64,000 bases of DNA from JAWXUU01 sp044426045. Lineage in GTDB: Bacteria; Bacillota; Clostridia; Christensenellales; CAMQZB01. The position numbers and the translations under genes are program-made. Location: contig JAWXUX010000004.1 in assembly GCA_044426045.1 (NCBI GenBank), positions 62,001 through 126,000 of the forward strand, in the 5' to 3' direction. Below the pieces are notes generated by a model. That model had not been told where the DNA came from, searched no databases, and worked only from the letters and a program-made list of their open reading frames with translations. Positions 17,230 to 25,615 of this stretch are shown piece by piece (the first letter of the stretch is position 1; each line of letters opens with the position of its first letter).

Positions 17230-18138
17230 ATGTCAAAATGTATAGTTGTTGGCGGTTGCAACGTGGATATTTTTGGTAAATCTATCGGTAAAATCATTCC
17301 AGCTGATTCAAATATTGGCAAGATTGGAATTTTTGCGGGTGGTGTTGGCAGAAATATCGCTGAAAACATCGCAAGACTTGGGGAAAGCACTCAAATGCTT
17401 TCGGCACTTGGAAATGATGCAAATGCAGATTTTTTGAGAAATAATCTTCAAAGTTTGGGAATTGATTATTCTCTTTCTGAAAACATGGAAATTTCATCAT
17501 CATGTTATATGTTCATCGCAGATAACACTGGTGAAATGCAACTTGCGGTTTCCGATATGGAAATCTATGACGTTGCAACGCGTGGAATGCTTCTTGGCAA
17601 GTTTGATAAAATCAACCAAAATGAAATACTCGTTATGGACACGAATTTTTCACAAGATGTGATCGATTGCGTTTTTGAAAACACGACTATCCCAATTTTT
17701 GTGGACACGGTTTCAACAAAAAAAGCGGAAAAAATCAAAAAACATCTTTCAAAAATAACATACATAAAGCCAAATGCACTCGAAGCGGAAGTTCTCACGG
17801 GGATTGCGGTAACAGATGAAGTTTCAGCAATCAAAGCGTGTGAAAAACTCATTGAAAGTGGCGTCAAATGCGTGTTTTTGACACTTTCGGAAAAAGGCGG
17901 AATTGCAATGACAAAAGATGAAGTTGCAAAAGCTGAAATTTTCAAAACGGAAGTAGTGAACGCAACGGGGGCTGGCGACAGCTTTGTTGGCGGGGCAGTG
18001 TTTGGAATTTTGCAAGGTGCGAGCCTAGCGGAAATATTGAACTTGGCAATGGCGTCGGCATCAATTTGCGTTGAATCGCAAGACACTATTTCAAAAAATC
18101 TAACAAAAGCAAATTTGCTTGCAAGGGCAAGTAGGTAA
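17230..18138 (+). CDS. psuK: PfkB-family sugar kinase, probable pseudouridine kinase
   Basis: Ribokinase-like enzyme, 302 residues. PfkB signature 1 region GGVGRNIAENIARLG near the N-terminus and signature 2 NATGAGDSFVGGAVFG with catalytic base D250. The gene sits 22 bases before psuG; in E. coli and many Firmicutes the kinase next to psuG phosphorylates pseudouridine to pseudouridine 5'-phosphate. The specific substrate is inferred from that neighbour. Start ATG 17230 after GAGGG. Confidence 0.9.
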   Translation: MSKCIVVGGCNVDIFGKSIGKIIPADSNIGKIGIFAGGVGRNIAENIARLGESTQMLSALGNDANADFLRNNLQSLGIDYSLSENMEISSSCYMFIADNTGEMQLAVSDMEIYDVATRGMLLGKFDKINQNEILVMDTNFSQDVIDCVFENTTIPIFVDTVSTKKAEKIKKHLSKITYIKPNALEAEVLTGIAVTDEVSAIKACEKLIESGVKCVFLTLSEKGGIAMTKDEVAKAEIFKTEVVNATGAGDSFVGGAVFGILQGASLAEILNLAMASASICVESQDTISKNLTKANLLARASR

Positions 18139-18160
18139 TAGAAATAATAGGAGAACATAA

Positions 18161-19075
18161 ATGATTAAACACTTGGAAATATCACAAGAAGTTAAAGCAG
18201 CACTTGAAGCTGGCAAACCAGTTGTCGCACTTGAATCAACAATAATTTCACACGGCATGCCATATCCAAAAAACGTTGAAACAGCACTCAAAGTTGAAGA
18301 CGTTGTGAGAGAAGGCGGAGCAGTTCCTGCAACGATTGCAATCATTGGCGGAGTTATGAAAGTTGGTCTTTCAAAAGACGAAATCGAACTTCTTGGCAAA
18401 AAAGGACTTGATGTTGCAAAAGTTTCAAGAAGAGATTTCCCTTCAATCATCGCAAATAAAGAAGACGGTGCAACAACGGTTGCGGGCACAATGATAATCG
18501 CGGCACTTGCAGGCGTTAAAATCTTTGCAACAGGCGGAGTTGGCGGTGTTCACAGAAACGCCGAAACAACTTGGGACGTATCGGCTGACCTTGAAGAACT
18601 TTCTCAAACACCAGTCATGGTTATTTGCGCAGGTGCAAAATCAATCCTTGATTTGAGTTTAACAAAAGAATACCTCGAAACAAAAGGCGTTCCACTTCTT
18701 GGCTACCAAACAAAAGAACTTCCAGCTTTCTACACAAGAAAAAGCGGACTTGAACTTGATAAAGCGGTGCAGTCACCAGAAGAATTTGCAAAAATGTTGA
18801 AAGTTTCATCAGATATCGGCTTCAAAAATGGATTTGTTGTTTGCAATCCAATTCCAGAAGAATTTTCTATGGACCCAGATTTTATTGAAAAAATCATTGT
18901 TGAAGCTGTTGCAGAAGCAAATAAACTTGGTATCGTTGGAAAGGAAACAACACCATTCCTTCTTGATAAAATCCAAAAATTGACTGGCGGTGACAGCCTT
19001 GATTCAAATATCGAGCTCGTTTATAACAACGCTAGACTAGCATCAAAAATCGCCGTTGAATATTCAAAATTGTAA
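18161..19075 (+). CDS. psuG: Pseudouridine-5'-phosphate glycosidase
   Basis: Cleaves pseudouridine 5'-phosphate to uracil and ribose 5-phosphate, the only common route that breaks the C-C glycosidic bond. 304 residues, normal length. Diagnostic stretches: VALESTIISHGMPYPKN, KVSRRDFP, GATTVAGTM, FATGGVGGVHRNAETTWDVS, VMVICAGAKSILDLSLT. Coupled to psuK upstream and followed by a nucleoside-type uptake system, making a coherent salvage block. Confidence 0.96.
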   Translation: MIKHLEISQEVKAALEAGKPVVALESTIISHGMPYPKNVETALKVEDVVREGGAVPATIAIIGGVMKVGLSKDEIELLGKKGLDVAKVSRRDFPSIIANKEDGATTVAGTMIIAALAGVKIFATGGVGGVHRNAETTWDVSADLEELSQTPVMVICAGAKSILDLSLTKEYLETKGVPLLGYQTKELPAFYTRKSGLELDKAVQSPEEFAKMLKVSSDIGFKNGFVVCNPIPEEFSMDPDFIEKIIVEAVAEANKLGIVGKETTPFLLDKIQKLTGGDSLDSNIELVYNNARLASKIAVEYSKL

Positions 19076-19125
19076 AATTTTACAAAAAAAATATTTAGTA
19101 CGAAAAATATAATATAATAATATAG

Positions 19126-19166
19126 TATGCACGTTTTTAAAAAACGTGCATATTTTTTATTTTTTG
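19126..19166 (+). terminator. Rho-independent terminator after psuG
   Basis: TATGCACGTTTTT pairs with AAAAACGTGCATA, followed by a long T-rich run to about 19166. Confidence 0.85.
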
Positions 19167-19201
19167 CAATGTAAATCATTTGTAAACTCACGCGAAAATT
19201 G

Positions 19202-19230
19202 TTGTAAAAAATAATTTTTTGTGCTATGAT
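19202..19230 (+). promoter_or_regulatory. Promoter of the BMP lipoprotein gene
   Basis: TTGTAA (19202-19207), 17-base spacer, TATGAT (19225-19230) with an extended -10 TG, 45 bases before the start codon. Confidence 0.65.
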
Positions 19231-19274
19231 AATCGTATCTAAAAAACTTACATTATTTTGGAGGAGAAATTATT

Positions 19275-20354
19275 ATGAAAAAAATTTTGAGCTTAGTATT
19301 GGTACTTGCATTGTGCTTGTCACTTTTTGCAGGTTGTGGATCTGATTCTAGTAGTGACGGTTATGAACTTGCGTTCGTAACAGACGTTGGTACAATCGAT
19401 GACCAATCATTCAACCAAAGCACATATGAAGGTATGCTTGCTTGGGCACTTGACAACGACAAAACTTACAAAGACTATGAACCACTTTCTTCAAGCACAA
19501 CTGACCTAGTTGACACTATGAACGTTGCGATTGCAAACGGTGCAAAAGTTATCGTGGCAGCAGGATACGTTTTCCCAGAAGCTATGACACAAGTTGCAAA
19601 TGAAAACCCAGATGTATACTTCATCCTTTGCGATTCAGACACTGAAATGCCTTCAAACTGTTGTTCATTCTCATATAACGTTGAATACGCTGGCTTCCTT
19701 GCTGGATACGCAACTGTTATGGATGGCTACACTTCACTAGCTTATATCGGTGGTATCAGTTACCCAACAGTTTATAACGCTGGACAAGGCTTCATGCAAG
19801 GTGCCGATGCAGCAGCAGCTGAACTTGGAATCACTATTGACCAAATCTATGGTCACACTGGTAACTTCGACGAAAGTGCAGCAAACAAAGCAATGTTCAC
19901 TTCAATCTTCTCAACTGGAACAGAAGTATTGTTCTCATTCGGCGGAAGCAACACATATTCAGCATACGCAGCAGCATCTGAAGCATCTCCAACAAGATGG
20001 ATCGTAACTCCAGATACTGATGGTACAAGCCAAGATGCAACAGCATATACTTCAGTTATGAAAGAACTTGGATACTCAGTTTATTCAGCTCTTGATGATA
20101 TCTACAACAACAACTTTGCAGTTTATGCAGGCGTTAACATTGTTGGTATCGATGAAGACATGGTTGGTATTCCATTCGAAAACTCAAAATTCACAAACTT
20201 TGATGCAGATGATTATGCAACAGCAGTAGCTCTTGCTAAATCAACAAATGTTATCGTATCATCAGATGCAAACGATGCAGCAACAGCTGGCGACGTTGAT
20301 ACATTCATCTCTGAACTTGGTCTCACAAACTCTAACGTAACATTGTGGAACTAA
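19275..20354 (+). CDS. BMP-family (PnrA/BmpA-like) nucleoside-binding lipoprotein
   Basis: Substrate-binding protein for an ABC nucleoside importer, anchored outside the membrane. Lipoprotein signal MKKILSLVLVLALCLSLFAGC with lipidated C21, followed by a Ser-rich linker. The mature domain starts with AFVTDVGTIDDQSFNQSTYEG, the hallmark of the basic membrane protein family; 359 residues. ATPase and two permeases follow, after a terminator that probably lets the binding protein be made in excess. GGAGGAG ribosome site. Ligand inferred as purine/pyrimidine nucleosides, possibly pseudouridine given psuKG. Confidence 0.93.
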   Translation: MKKILSLVLVLALCLSLFAGCGSDSSSDGYELAFVTDVGTIDDQSFNQSTYEGMLAWALDNDKTYKDYEPLSSSTTDLVDTMNVAIANGAKVIVAAGYVFPEAMTQVANENPDVYFILCDSDTEMPSNCCSFSYNVEYAGFLAGYATVMDGYTSLAYIGGISYPTVYNAGQGFMQGADAAAAELGITIDQIYGHTGNFDESAANKAMFTSIFSTGTEVLFSFGGSNTYSAYAAASEASPTRWIVTPDTDGTSQDATAYTSVMKELGYSVYSALDDIYNNNFAVYAGVNIVGIDEDMVGIPFENSKFTNFDADDYATAVALAKSTNVIVSSDANDAATAGDVDTFISELGLTNSNVTLWN

Positions 20355-20387
20355 TCGCGAGTAAATCAAAAGTAAAATAAAAAATCC

Positions 20388-20427
20388 AAACAGTGTGGCT
20401 ATTTTTTGCCACACTGTTTATTTTTTT
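20388..20427 (+). terminator. Rho-independent terminator after BMP gene
   Basis: AAACAGTGTGGC (20388-20399) pairs perfectly with GCCACACTGTTT (20408-20419), followed by a T7 run. Confidence 0.92.
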
Positions 20428-20468
20428 GATAAAAATTGGTAAAATATTAAATAAATTGTCGCGAACTA

Positions 20469-20497
20469 TTGCAAAAAAGCAGATTTTATAGTATAAT
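20469..20497 (+). promoter_or_regulatory. Promoter of the nucleoside ABC genes
   Basis: TTGCAA (20469-20474), 17-base spacer, TATAAT (20492-20497). Independent promoter for ATPase-permease-permease. Confidence 0.8.
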
Positions 20498-20549
20498 TTT
20501 GGGGTACAATATCAGAAGAACTGATGAAAAAATAATAGGTGGCTAAAAT

Positions 20550-22079
20550 ATGAATGTAATTGAAATGAGAAACATCACAAAAATGTTTCCTGGCATTATC
20601 GCTAACGATAACATTACACTAGAGCTCAAAAAGGGTGAAATTCATGCATTGCTTGGTGAAAATGGTGCAGGTAAGTCAACTCTTATGAGTGTCCTTTTTG
20701 GTCTTTATCAACCGGAAATGGGTGAAATTTTAAAGAATGGCGAAGTTGTTAAAATCAATAATCCAAATGATGCAAACACACTTGGCATAGGCATGGTTCA
20801 TCAACACTTTAAACTTGTTGATAACTTTGACGTAGTTGAAAACATCATGCTAGGCGCGGAAACTATGAAAAGTGGTTTCCTTGATAAAGGTGTCGCAAAA
20901 GAGCAAGTCGTTGAACTTTCTGAAAAATATAACCTTGCAGTTGACCCTGACGCGCTCATTGAAGACATCTCGGTTGGTATGCAACAACGTGTTGAAATCT
21001 TAAAAATGCTTTATCGTCACAACGACATTTTGATTTTTGACGAGCCAACAGCAGTGCTCACTCCACAAGAAATTGATGAACTCATGGATATCATGCGTGG
21101 ATTTGCAGCGGAAGGTAAATCAATACTTTTCATCACCCACAAACTAAACGAAATCATGGCAGTTGCCGATAGGTGCACAGTTCTTCGAAAGGGGAAATAC
21201 ATGGGCACTGTTGATATCGCAAGCACAACAAAAGCGAAACTTTCACGCCTTATGGTGGGAAGGGATATCAGCCTGACTGCATCAAAAACCGATGCAAATC
21301 CAGGGGAAGTAATTTTCGAAGTCGAAAACTTGACAGTTGCATCTTCAAGGTCACATAAAAACGCAGTCACCGACGTTTCTTTCAACGTGCGTGCCGGTGA
21401 AATAGTTTGCCTTGCGGGTATCGAAGGCAACGGACAAAGCGAGTGTATCTACGCACTGGCAGGACTTTTGAAACAATCGGCGGGAAAAATCACTCTTTGC
21501 GGAAAAGATGTTTCAAAAAAATCAATCAGATTCAGAAATGAAAACGGTCTTTCACATATTCCGGAAGACAGACATAAATACGGCTTGGTTCTTGACAACA
21601 CACTTGCAGAAAACATAGTCATGCAAAGTTATTTCAATAAACCATTCCAAAAATTTGGTTTCTTGCAAAAAGATAAAATCACAGAATACGCCGAAGAATT
21701 GATTGAAAAATTCGACGTCAGAAGTGGACAAGGTGCCACAACTATTGCAAGAAGCATGTCGGGTGGTAACCAACAAAAAGCGATTATCGCGCGTGAGATT
21801 GCAAAAAATCACGAAGTTTTGATTGCCGTTCAACCAACACGCGGACTTGACGTCGGTGCGATTGAATATATCCACAGCCAAATCATTGCGGAAAGAGATG
21901 CTGGAAAAGGCGTTTTGCTTGTTTCTCTTGAACTTGAAGAGGTTATGAACCTATCGGACAGAATTTTGGTTATGTTTGAAGGTGAAATCGTTGCCGAGCT
22001 TGATCCAAAACAAACAAATGTTAAAGAACTAGGTCTTTATATGGCGGGAAGTAAGCAAGAAGGAGGCAAACATGAATAA
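20550..22079 (+). CDS. Nucleoside ABC transporter ATPase (NupO/YufO-like, double domain)
   Basis: Cytosolic energy subunit with two fused ABC domains, 509 residues. Domain 1: Walker A GENGAGKST at 36-44, Q-loop HQHFKLVDNF, signature ISVGMQQRVEI, Walker B ILIFDEPTAVLTP. Domain 2 (from about 245): degenerate Walker A GIEGNGQSE, signature MSGGNQQKAI, Walker B region LIAVQPTRGLDVGA. This pattern is typical of BMP-dependent nucleoside transporters and of sugar transporters of the CUT2 class; the BMP protein and permease types favour nucleosides. Overlaps the next gene by 8 bp. Confidence 0.94.
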   Translation: MNVIEMRNITKMFPGIIANDNITLELKKGEIHALLGENGAGKSTLMSVLFGLYQPEMGEILKNGEVVKINNPNDANTLGIGMVHQHFKLVDNFDVVENIMLGAETMKSGFLDKGVAKEQVVELSEKYNLAVDPDALIEDISVGMQQRVEILKMLYRHNDILIFDEPTAVLTPQEIDELMDIMRGFAAEGKSILFITHKLNEIMAVADRCTVLRKGKYMGTVDIASTTKAKLSRLMVGRDISLTASKTDANPGEVIFEVENLTVASSRSHKNAVTDVSFNVRAGEIVCLAGIEGNGQSECIYALAGLLKQSAGKITLCGKDVSKKSIRFRNENGLSHIPEDRHKYGLVLDNTLAENIVMQSYFNKPFQKFGFLQKDKITEYAEELIEKFDVRSGQGATTIARSMSGGNQQKAIIAREIAKNHEVLIAVQPTRGLDVGAIEYIHSQIIAERDAGKGVLLVSLELEEVMNLSDRILVMFEGEIVAELDPKQTNVKELGLYMAGSKQEGGKHE

Positions 22080-23358
22080 AATCAAATCAATATTTGCCAG
22101 CTTCAAAGGATGGTGCAAAAGCTTGTTTGTGAAAACTGGCGAAAATGAACCAAAACTTCTTTCAGCTATCAAAACAGGCACTTTCCAATCAATATTCGCA
22201 TCTGTTATCGCAGCGTGTTGCGGGCTAATCTTTGGATTGCTCCTCATGATGATTGTCGATAGTTCAGTTGCGTGGAAAGGCTTCACAAGCCTTCTTCAAG
22301 GTGCATCAAAAAGTGGACTTAAAGGCGTTGGTAACACATTGTTCTTCGCCGTGCCACTCATCATGACAGGTCTTTCAGTTGGATTTGCATTCAAAACAGG
22401 ACTTTTCAATATCGGTGCTGTTGGACAATTTGCAATTGGTATTTTCTGTTCGCTCTATGCTGCGTATCACTTCGAAGCGGGGTGGGTTGTTTGCCTATTG
22501 TGCGGTATGGTCGGCGGTATGGTTTGGGGTGCTATCCCAGGAATATTCAAAGCGATTTTCAACGTTAATGAAGTTATAACATCAATCATGACAAACTATA
22601 TCGGTATGTATTTGATTGATATGCTAATAATTCAAGACCCAATTATGTACAACTCAAACTATGGTTGGACATATTCACTTTCAGATTATGCAAACCTTCC
22701 AAAATGGGGACTAGACACTTTGTTTGGCGGTGGCTATATCAACAGTGGTATAATAATCGCGATTGCAATTGCAATAGCGATGTATCTACTTCTCAATAAA
22801 ACAACGATTGGTTACGAACTCAAAGCGTGTGGCACAAACAAAGATGCCGCAAGATATTCAGGTATCAACGAAAAACGCAATATCATCCTTGCAATGGTTA
22901 TCGCAGGTGGTCTTGCTGGTATTGGTGGTGCAATGGAAATCCAAGCGGGTGCGGGTAACTATTATTCACCAGTTAATGCACTTCGTGACGAAGGTTTCAA
23001 CGGTATCGCGGTTGCACTTTTGGGTGTTTCAAATCCAATCGGTATCATCTTTGCCGCAATCTTCTTTTCACATTTGGAACAAGGCGGTATCTATTTGCAA
23101 GCGGTTGGTTATTCATCAGATATCATTCAAGTTATCATGGGCGTAGTAATCTACTTCTCAGCTCTTGCACTTCTATTCAAAAATCTTATTCCAACACTCA
23201 TCAAAAAATTTGGGAAGGATGATAAAGATAACGCAAATGCTGTTTCGGCAGAAGAATTTGCGGAAAACAAAGCGGAAGCTGAAAATATAATAAACGAGAA
23301 ATCGGTGGAAGAAACTGCCGATATTGCGAAAACACAAAACGAAAAGGAGGTAGAGTAG
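22072..23358 (+). CDS. Nucleoside ABC transporter permease 1 (NupP-like)
   Basis: Integral membrane subunit of the BPD_transp_2 family, 428 residues, about ten helices. Family motifs: GLSVGFAFKTGLFNIGAVGQFAIG, FNVNEVITSIMTNYI, GYELKACGTNKDAARYSGI, GAMEIQAG, GFNGIAVALLG. Starts within the ATPase gene after GGAGG. The last ~60 residues are an acidic, cytoplasmic tail rich in Glu and Ala with no known motif. Confidence 0.93.
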   Translation: MNKIKSIFASFKGWCKSLFVKTGENEPKLLSAIKTGTFQSIFASVIAACCGLIFGLLLMMIVDSSVAWKGFTSLLQGASKSGLKGVGNTLFFAVPLIMTGLSVGFAFKTGLFNIGAVGQFAIGIFCSLYAAYHFEAGWVVCLLCGMVGGMVWGAIPGIFKAIFNVNEVITSIMTNYIGMYLIDMLIIQDPIMYNSNYGWTYSLSDYANLPKWGLDTLFGGGYINSGIIIAIAIAIAMYLLLNKTTIGYELKACGTNKDAARYSGINEKRNIILAMVIAGGLAGIGGAMEIQAGAGNYYSPVNALRDEGFNGIAVALLGVSNPIGIIFAAIFFSHLEQGGIYLQAVGYSSDIIQVIMGVVIYFSALALLFKNLIPTLIKKFGKDDKDNANAVSAEEFAENKAEAENIINEKSVEETADIAKTQNEKEVE

Positions 23359-23359
23359 A

Positions 23360-24322
23360 ATGGATGTTTTCTATCTGATTTTTCAACAAACATTGATGGT
23401 GGCAGTTGCAATAGCAATGGTTTCACTTGGCGGTATGTTTTCTGAACGCAGTGGTGTTGTTAACATCGCGCTTGAAGGTATCATGGTTGTCGGTGCATTT
23501 GCGGGTATTATATTTATCTATATAATGCAAAATACAGGTTCAACAATGAACCCACAAATAATGCTTATCATCGCAATGCTGCTTGCAGCGCTTGCGGGTG
23601 CAATATTCTCAGTACTCCTTGCATTTGCTTCAATCAACATGAAAGCTGACCAAACAATCGGCGGAACAGCACTGAATATCATGGCACCAGCGATTGTATT
23701 GTTCCTTTCACGTGCAATTGTGGGTGGAAAGAACGTGAGATTCACAAATAACTTCTATTTGGGAGAATCGCTCGCACTTTCTGATATTCCAATCATCGGT
23801 GATTTGCTTTTCAAAAACACTTATATCACAGTTTATGTTGGTATTGTGATTTGGATTGCTGTTATGATAATACTTTATAAAACTAAGTTCGGTCTTCGCC
23901 TTCGCGCGTGTGGTGAACATCCACAAGCGGCAGACAGTGTTGGTATCAACGTTTATAAAATGAGATATTCAGGCGTTATCATTTCTGGACTTTTGGGCGG
24001 TCTTGGCGGTTTGATGCTCATCATCGCAACTGTCGGAACCTACAGCGGTACGGTTAGTGGCTACGGCTACCTTGCACTCGCAGTTTTGATTTTCGGTCAA
24101 TGGAAACCAAAATATATCTTCCCAGCCGCAGTATTCTTTGCATTCATGAACACTCTTGCATCATTCAACTCAGTTATTCCGTTCATGCAAACATTGGGTC
24201 TTTCATCTTCAGTTTATAAGATGCTCCCATATATCACAACACTTATCATCCTTGCGTTCACATCTAAAAAATCAAAAGCTCCAAAAGCTGTTGGAACGCC
24301 ATATGACCAAGGAAAACGATAA
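23360..24322 (+). CDS. Nucleoside ABC transporter permease 2 (NupQ-like)
   Basis: Second permease of the same importer, 320 residues, about eight to nine helices. Motifs: LGGMFSERSGVVNIALEGIM, SINMKADQTIGGTALNIMAP, GLRLRACGEHPQAADSVGIN, GLGGLMLIIATVGTY. One base separates it from permease 1; GGAGGTAGAG lies upstream. Followed by a strong terminator that closes the transporter operon. Confidence 0.93.
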   Translation: MDVFYLIFQQTLMVAVAIAMVSLGGMFSERSGVVNIALEGIMVVGAFAGIIFIYIMQNTGSTMNPQIMLIIAMLLAALAGAIFSVLLAFASINMKADQTIGGTALNIMAPAIVLFLSRAIVGGKNVRFTNNFYLGESLALSDIPIIGDLLFKNTYITVYVGIVIWIAVMIILYKTKFGLRLRACGEHPQAADSVGINVYKMRYSGVIISGLLGGLGGLMLIIATVGTYSGTVSGYGYLALAVLIFGQWKPKYIFPAAVFFAFMNTLASFNSVIPFMQTLGLSSSVYKMLPYITTLIILAFTSKKSKAPKAVGTPYDQGKR

Positions 24323-24404
24323 AAAAAATCTCACAATTCAAATAGTGACATTCAAATTGGATAAAAAATATTGAATTGCGAAAATAAAATGAATAATTGC
24401 ATTT

Positions 24405-24446
24405 AAAATAGGTTAAAGTTGTTGAAACTTTAACCTATTTTCATTT
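24405..24446 (+). terminator. Rho-independent terminator of the nucleoside ABC operon
   Basis: AAAATAGGTTAAAGTT (24405-24420), loop GTTGA, AACTTTAACCTATTTT (24426-24441), then CATTTT. Perfect 16-bp stem. Confidence 0.88.
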
Positions 24447-24491
24447 TGCAAGGATAATAATTATTTTTTTTCAAAAATGCATATAAGATAT

Positions 24492-24520
24492 TTGATTTTT
24501 TTTTAATATAGGTCTAAAAT
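24492..24520 (+). promoter_or_regulatory. Promoter of the DUF2156 gene
   Basis: TTGATT (24492-24497), 17-base spacer, TAAAAT (24515-24520), 20 bases before the start. Confidence 0.6.
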
Positions 24521-24539
24521 ATATGTGAGGTAACAATTT

Positions 24540-25421
24540 ATGAAATTCAGAAAAATTAATATGACAGATAAAGAGCAGTTTGAAAGTAAAGTCGATGCGG
24601 ACACGTTTTGTGAAAACTGTTGCGGATACGAAAGGGTATTTCAAGTGCTTTATTGCTTTTCAGAACAATATAACTATGAAATGGCGACTGAAGATAATGC
24701 AATTTTCGTCAAATTCAATCATGAAGGGAACGTAGGTTTCTTTCCACCAATTGTCAAATATCCTCACGAATTCATGCCAGCTTTCGAAAAGTTGGTTAAA
24801 TACTGTAAGGAAAATAACATCCAACTAAAAATCTATGGTGCGGACAAGGTTAAAGTTGACCTTATATTGCAATCAAGAAAACACATGATATATTCTTCTC
24901 TCGAAAGAAACACGTATGAATATCTTTATAAACCAGAAAAGTTAATCAATATGGGAGATTATTCACCGATAAAGCGAAACATGCTCAAAAGCTTTGAAAA
25001 GCGTTTCAAATGGGAACTGAGAGAATATTGCGAATCGGACAGAGCAGAAGTCATCAATCTTTTGACTGAATGGTCGGAAACAAAAGGTGAAGAGGAAGGC
25101 GATCTCGAGGCGATGGTTCTCGCACTTGATAATATCAAAGCGCTTGACCTTGTTTGTGATGTCATGATTGTGAAAGGAAAGATTGTCGGTATCGACATTG
25201 GCTATAAAGCAAGAGATATCGGCATCATAATGTATGAAAAGGTGTCAAAAAAAATATTCGGACTTGGCGTTAAAATCGTGCAAGAGTTTTCAAAAAAACG
25301 CTTTGCGGATTGCAGGTATATAAATCGCCAAGAAGATATGGGAGATGTTGGACTTCGAAATTCCAAACTTTCCTACAAACAAGATAAGTTTATTGTCAAA
25401 TACAAAATAGTTTTGCTTTAA
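24540..25421 (+). CDS. DUF2156 protein (aminoacyl-phosphatidylglycerol synthase-like GNAT fold)
   Basis: 293 residues, soluble. Resembles clostridial DUF2156 proteins annotated as having the catalytic domain of phosphatidylglycerol lysyltransferase: two acetyltransferase-like halves, NTYEYLYKPEKLINMGDYSPIK in the middle and the C-terminal INRQEDMGDVGLRNSKLSYK that is strongly conserved in the family. Unlike MprF it has no membrane domain, so lipid aminoacylation is not shown. A Cys pair (FCENCCGYERVF) near the N-terminus is of unknown role. Monocistronic: own promoter and preceding terminator. GTGAGGT ribosome site. Confidence 0.75.
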   Translation: MKFRKINMTDKEQFESKVDADTFCENCCGYERVFQVLYCFSEQYNYEMATEDNAIFVKFNHEGNVGFFPPIVKYPHEFMPAFEKLVKYCKENNIQLKIYGADKVKVDLILQSRKHMIYSSLERNTYEYLYKPEKLINMGDYSPIKRNMLKSFEKRFKWELREYCESDRAEVINLLTEWSETKGEEEGDLEAMVLALDNIKALDLVCDVMIVKGKIVGIDIGYKARDIGIIMYEKVSKKIFGLGVKIVQEFSKKRFADCRYINRQEDMGDVGLRNSKLSYKQDKFIVKYKIVLL

Positions 25422-25485
25422 CATGCAAAAGCCTCTCTTTTCCGTACTTTTGAAAGATTGCAAGTAAAAAATTGTCACGAAATGG

Positions 25486-25494
25486 TGATATAAT
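25486..25494 (+). promoter_or_regulatory. Extended -10 promoter of the aconitase gene
   Basis: TGATATAAT, i.e. TG plus one base plus TATAAT (25489-25494). No matching -35 at 17 bases is seen. It lies about 120 bases before the start codon, leaving a long leader with a hairpin. Confidence 0.5.
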
Positions 25495-25531
25495 CCAAAA
25501 ATATTTATATATGAGTATAAAAAGATAAAAA

Positions 25532-25571
25532 ATAGCGGTATATGATTGAAAAATTCAAAATATACCGCTAT
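25532..25571 (+). promoter_or_regulatory. Long hairpin in the aconitase leader
   Basis: ATAGCGGTATAT (25532-25543) pairs perfectly with ATATACCGCTAT (25560-25571). Inside the loop TTGAA (25546-25550) pairs with TTCAA (25554-25558). No T-run follows, so it is not a normal terminator. It could act as an RNA stabiliser, a regulatory leader or a DNA operator. Confidence 0.6.
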
Positions 25572-25615
25572 AATAATGTATATATAAAAAAATGCAAAAA
25601 TTGCAGGGGGTAACT

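Noticed and set aside
20450..20470. Spo0A box near 20457 (TTGTCGCGAA)
   Set aside because: Extra bases interrupt the TGTCGAA core; not a consensus site.
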